Source of the DNA: a virus
IMG/VR virus record: IMGVR_UViG_3300028025_004063
Coordinates: 1 to 22,258 of that record
Length of the DNA stretch: 22,258 nt
Strand: one strand, 5' to 3'
Positions 19,476-22,258 of this stretch are shown piece by piece. The notes under the pieces were generated by a model. The model was not told the origin of the DNA. It saw only the letters and a program-made list of their open reading frames with translations, and made no database searches. A program made the position numbers and the translations under genes. The stretch's first letter is position 1. Each line of letters starts with the position of its first letter.

Positions 19476-21841
19476 CCGATTACGCCACACTTAAATCGAC
19501 CCACAACATCGTCGACATCGTTTCCCGTCGCGTTCAACTCACCCCGAAAGGATCAGAACTCGTCGGCCTATGTCCGTTTCACAACGATACCAAAAAATCC
19601 CTTCAGGTGAACCAAGCCAAACAAATATTTAAATGTTTCGCGTGCGACCAAGGGGGGGATATGTTCGATTGGTTCAAGGCACTCGGGGCGGATTACCGCG
19701 TTGAACTCGGCATCCAAGAACAACCAAAACGCGACCCATCCGAACGGCCCGTACTCAACGGGAAATGGTACTATCACGACCAAACAGGGCAGGTCATCGC
19801 CGAGGTGCATCGCTTCGATTATTCGGACGGCTCCAAGGACGTCAAACCATTTACAAACGGACGGTATGGGCTGCCAAAAGGTCAACGGACGCTGTACAAC
19901 CTCCCCGGCATAATCCAAGCCGATCACGTTTATATCGTTGAAGGTGAAAAAGCAGCCGAGGCCGCCAAACTTATTAACCCCGCAACAACAACGTGGCTTG
20001 GAGGCGCATCGGCCGTTAATAAATCAGATTGGACACCGTTGCAGGGTAAACGCGTGACCTTGTGGCCAGACAACGACGACCCAGGTCGTAAGGCTATGCT
20101 CCAGGTGGCCGAAATACTTACCGACCTATCCTGTACGCTCGACATGATTGTTTGGCCCGAGGGGACACCGCCCAAACAAGACGCCGCAGACCATCCATAT
20201 ACTATCGAATGGGTCGAACAACACGCTAAACCAATCGAGGCGGATGCGCCGTTCGTTCAACTTGGGTTTGTGAACGAATCAGGGCTAAAACATATTTTCT
20301 ACTCCAAGGGGTCGCGCACCATCATTTCGCTCGCATCATCATCGCTGAGCAAATCAAACCTGCCTGAACTCGCGCCGCTTCGGTATTGGCTCGATAAATA
20401 CCCCACCAAACAAGGGTATAACCACGATCAAGCCGTGGACGACCTAATACAGGCATCCAAAAAAATCGGGATATTTAACCCCAACATCATACGGGGTCGA
20501 GGCGCATGGGTTGACGGTACAAACGTGGTAATCCATAACGGTTCGTCGTTAATTGTGAACGGTCGCGCGTTACCATTGGAACAGCAGTCCTCGCGGTATT
20601 TATACGAATTATCGCCCCCGCTTGGTATGAACGTAGCCAACCCGATGCCCGACGAGGAATCCGAATTAATCGCGGAATTCATATCCGGACTATCGTTTTC
20701 GCGCGAGGTCGACGCCCATCTCCTTGCGGGTTGGTGCGTCGTTGCTCCCGTATGTGGCGCGCTATCATGGCGGCCTCATATATGGCTAACGGGTGCAGCG
20801 GGTACGGGCAAATCGTGGGTGTTTCAAAACGTGGTTAGGTCCATGCTTGGGGCGTGTTCGTTATCCGTTCAAGGTGAAACATCGGAGGCGGGTTTACGTC
20901 AGTCGCTTGGACATGATGCGATACCGGTCGTGTTCGATGAGGCGGAGGGCGAAGATAAACGGAATCAGGATCGTATGCAGGCCGTCATGGCGTTGATGCG
21001 TGCAGCATCGGCCGAGGATGGTGGGGTGATGGCGAAGGGTACGTCATCGGGTACGGCTAAAACGTATCGAATTAGGTCATGTTTCGCCTTCGCATCCATC
21101 GCCGTACAGGTCCACCAACAGTCAGACCGTACACGTGTGACGGTGCTGACATTATCCAGACCAAACACAACCAAGCAGCAATGGGAGGAAAAACGGCGTT
21201 ATTTCACCAAGACGTTTACGCCTGATTACGTTCAACGCTTGCAGGCTCGGACGGTTAAATTACTCCCTACAATCCTAGCCAACACCAAAACGTTTGCGCG
21301 GGTTATTGCCGAGGAACTGGGCGAGCAGCGTTTGGGCGATCAGCTAGCCCCAATGTTTGCCGGTCGTGTGTCACTGATTACATCGGACCTATTAACCGAA
21401 TCAGAGGCGCGTGAGCTATTCCGTGGGTATGAGTTTGAAGATGAACGTTCACTCATGGACACCAAAGACGAAATCGCGTGTTTAAAATACCTTATGGAAC
21501 AGCAGGTTGTTGTACATAATCGAGATGATCGCGCGATGAATGTCACCGTGTCTGAGCTTATTCAAGCGGTTCAAAACGTGGAGGGCGGTGTATCGGTTAC
21601 ATCTATGACTGCAGCAGAGGTGTTGAGCCGATGCGGGTTGAAAATCGAACACGACGTTGTTTTAATATCCAACACCGCACTATGGGTTAAAAACGCGCTG
21701 AAAGATACGCAATGGGCTAAGAACCATAGTAGGATATTAATTCGGATTCCTGGTGCAGCTGCCGCGCCGTCCATGCGATTTGCAGGAGGATTGGTGAGTA
21801 GGGCTGTGCAGATTCCGTTGAATGTTTTATATTTGCAATAG
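19472..21841 (+). CDS. DNA primase-helicase (CHC2 zinc finger, Toprim, P-loop ATPase)
   Basis: 789 residues from ATG 19472, chosen because it overlaps the previous stop (ATGA) and starts directly at the zinc domain; the frame is open 14 codons further up. CHC2 zinc finger: Cys34-x2-His37 and Cys55-x2-Cys58. Toprim core: VEGEKA (Glu157-Glu159) and DNDD (200-203). The ATPase part has Walker A GAAGTGKS (441-448) and Walker B VVFDEAE (Asp489, Glu490), of the DUF927-like/phage primase-helicase type. It makes primers and unwinds DNA at the fork. It is the last gene before the terminator at 21870, and the single largest early gene. Confidence 0.9.
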   Translation: MTDYATLKSTHNIVDIVSRRVQLTPKGSELVGLCPFHNDTKKSLQVNQAKQIFKCFACDQGGDMFDWFKALGADYRVELGIQEQPKRDPSERPVLNGKWYYHDQTGQVIAEVHRFDYSDGSKDVKPFTNGRYGLPKGQRTLYNLPGIIQADHVYIVEGEKAAEAAKLINPATTTWLGGASAVNKSDWTPLQGKRVTLWPDNDDPGRKAMLQVAEILTDLSCTLDMIVWPEGTPPKQDAADHPYTIEWVEQHAKPIEADAPFVQLGFVNESGLKHIFYSKGSRTIISLASSSLSKSNLPELAPLRYWLDKYPTKQGYNHDQAVDDLIQASKKIGIFNPNIIRGRGAWVDGTNVVIHNGSSLIVNGRALPLEQQSSRYLYELSPPLGMNVANPMPDEESELIAEFISGLSFSREVDAHLLAGWCVVAPVCGALSWRPHIWLTGAAGTGKSWVFQNVVRSMLGACSLSVQGETSEAGLRQSLGHDAIPVVFDEAEGEDKRNQDRMQAVMALMRAASAEDGGVMAKGTSSGTAKTYRIRSCFAFASIAVQVHQQSDRTRVTVLTLSRPNTTKQQWEEKRRYFTKTFTPDYVQRLQARTVKLLPTILANTKTFARVIAEELGEQRLGDQLAPMFAGRVSLITSDLLTESEARELFRGYEFEDERSLMDTKDEIACLKYLMEQQVVVHNRDDRAMNVTVSELIQAVQNVEGGVSVTSMTAAEVLSRCGLKIEHDVVLISNTALWVKNALKDTQWAKNHSRILIRIPGAAAAPSMRFAGGLVSRAVQIPLNVLYLQ

Positions 21842-21869
21842 AGTGTGGTGCTCTAGGTTTGACAGATTT

Positions 21870-21892
21870 GGCGGATTTATTCCGCCTTTTTT
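21870..21892 (+). terminator. Intrinsic terminator after the primase gene
   Basis: GGCGGA (21870-21875), loop TTTAT, TCCGCC (21881-21886), then TTTTTT (21887-21892): a 6-bp GC-rich stem with a U-tract on the plus strand. It lies 28 bases past the primase stop and ends the rightward operon. On the minus strand there is no U-tract after the stem, so it does not serve the convergent HNH gene. Confidence 0.85.
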
Positions 21893-21893
21893 G

Positions 21894-22235
21894 TTATACG
21901 CGTTCAAACATGGAGCGATGCGGACAGTTGCGCAGGCGGTACAGTTCGGTTGAATATGGGTAACGCTCGGCCTCGCATGCTGTTTTTAAGTCGGGGTATT
22001 CAATGCAGGTGAATAAGCTTCGAACGGGGTAGGCTCGCCTTGTTTCTGATTTATACAGATTGTCGGCTCGATTGTTTGTTGTGTCTCCGTCTAAGTGTAT
22101 GACGTAATCGGATGGGCTTAATTTACCCACGAACAACTCATAAACGAGTCGCGAAATGTAGTGCGGTTTGGGCAACGTCAAGAAAAAAGGCAAGCCATAC
22201 ACCCCAAAGTTAACCAAAACGGGAACGCATTTCAT
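21894..22235 (-). CDS. HNH endonuclease-like protein (homing type)
   Basis: 113 residues from ATG 22235; the frame stays open to the window edge, with TTG and GTG codons further up. The motif YISRLVYELFVGKL, then VIHLDGDTTNNRADNLY, matches the HNH core of phage homing endonucleases (H-L-D-G...N-N...N-L). An N-terminal NUMOD4-like region is at most partial (MKCVPVLVNFGVYGLPFF). These genes usually spread as selfish elements and cut DNA lacking the insertion. It is on the opposite strand to the preceding operon, right after its terminator. The 5' end may be truncated or altered by the inverted repeat at 22247-22258. Confidence 0.72.
   Translation of the reverse strand: MKCVPVLVNFGVYGLPFFLTLPKPHYISRLVYELFVGKLSPSDYVIHLDGDTTNNRADNLYKSETRRAYPVRSLFTCIEYPDLKTACEAERYPYSTELYRLRNCPHRSMFERV
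22160..22171 (+). repeat. Inverted repeat arm, partner of window end
   Basis: AGTGCGGTTTGG is the exact reverse complement of 22247-22258 (CCAAACCGCACT), with a 75-base spacer. This arm lies inside the HNH coding region (encoding PKPHY on the minus strand). Confidence 0.8.
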
Positions 22236-22246
22236 TAACTTAAACA

Positions 22247-22258
22247 CCAAACCGCACT
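22247..22258 (+). repeat. Inverted repeat arm ending at the window edge
   Basis: CCAAACCGCACT is a perfect 12-bp reverse complement of 22160-22171 and touches the last base of the window. It may be longer outside the window. Possibilities are a true inverted repeat or a fold-back/chimeric contig end. Confidence 0.7.

Noticed and set aside
1-22258. CRISPR array, tRNA genes, integrase or attachment sites
   Set aside because: No spaced short repeats, no tRNA-like cloverleaf noticed, and no recombinase motifs in any frame; tRNA absence is by eye only and a tRNA scan would settle it.

Overview
This window looks like part of a tailed dsDNA phage or prophage (siphovirus-like) infecting a member of the Bacteroidetes. 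Three things suggest the host. Exact TAnnTTTG (-7) promoter boxes lie just upstream of key start codons. The tail fibre ends in a Bacteroidetes-phage style C-terminal domain. Many small genes resemble conserved Bacteroidetes-phage hypotheticals. No terminase, capsid, portal, integrase, tRNA or CRISPR array is visible, so this is a partial genome: late tail genes, lysis, recombination and replication. Coding density is very high, and no stretch above 300 bases lacks a gene.

Layout. (1) 1-6651, rightward tail module: the end of a gpG-like chaperone with a lambda-type GGGAAAG -1 frameshift site leading into a T-like ORF, a DUF3168-like tail completion protein, a short tape measure protein, a baseplate/hub protein and a tail fibre with internal repeats. 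(2) 6659-9768, rightward lysis and host-takeover module: several tiny membrane proteins (holin and spanin candidates), a metallophosphoesterase, a DUF3310 protein and an Amidase_2 endolysin. (3) 12531-9683, leftward recombination module: a coiled-coil protein, a RecE/exonuclease VIII-like nuclease, a small protein, a conserved protein next to the nuclease, and a small ORF whose end overlaps the endolysin gene convergently. (4) 12532-12740, a divergent control region with back-to-back -7 boxes and CGTTTGAA-type repeats. (5) 12741-21841, rightward early/replication module: a small HTH protein, a ParB-like protein, then a second promoter with a palindromic operator and a chain of mostly 4-bp-overlapping genes. 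That chain includes a stand-alone DnaA domain IV protein, an SF2 helicase, a small HTH protein, a lipoprotein, a VRR-NUC nuclease, a membrane fusion protein and a CHC2/Toprim primase-helicase. It ends in a clear intrinsic terminator at 21870-21892. (6) 21894-22235, leftward: an HNH endonuclease-like gene, whose upstream edge meets an inverted repeat at the window end.

Working model (inference): the divergent region decides early transcription. The rightward operon makes initiator, helicase and primase, while the leftward operon makes the recombination proteins. Late expression gives tail proteins, with the GT ratio set by frameshifting, followed by holin, spanin and amidase lysis functions. 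Several genes shorter than 60 codons (12741, 7353, 14364, 17547, 18494) were found by reading the gaps and are supported by start/stop overlaps with their neighbours.
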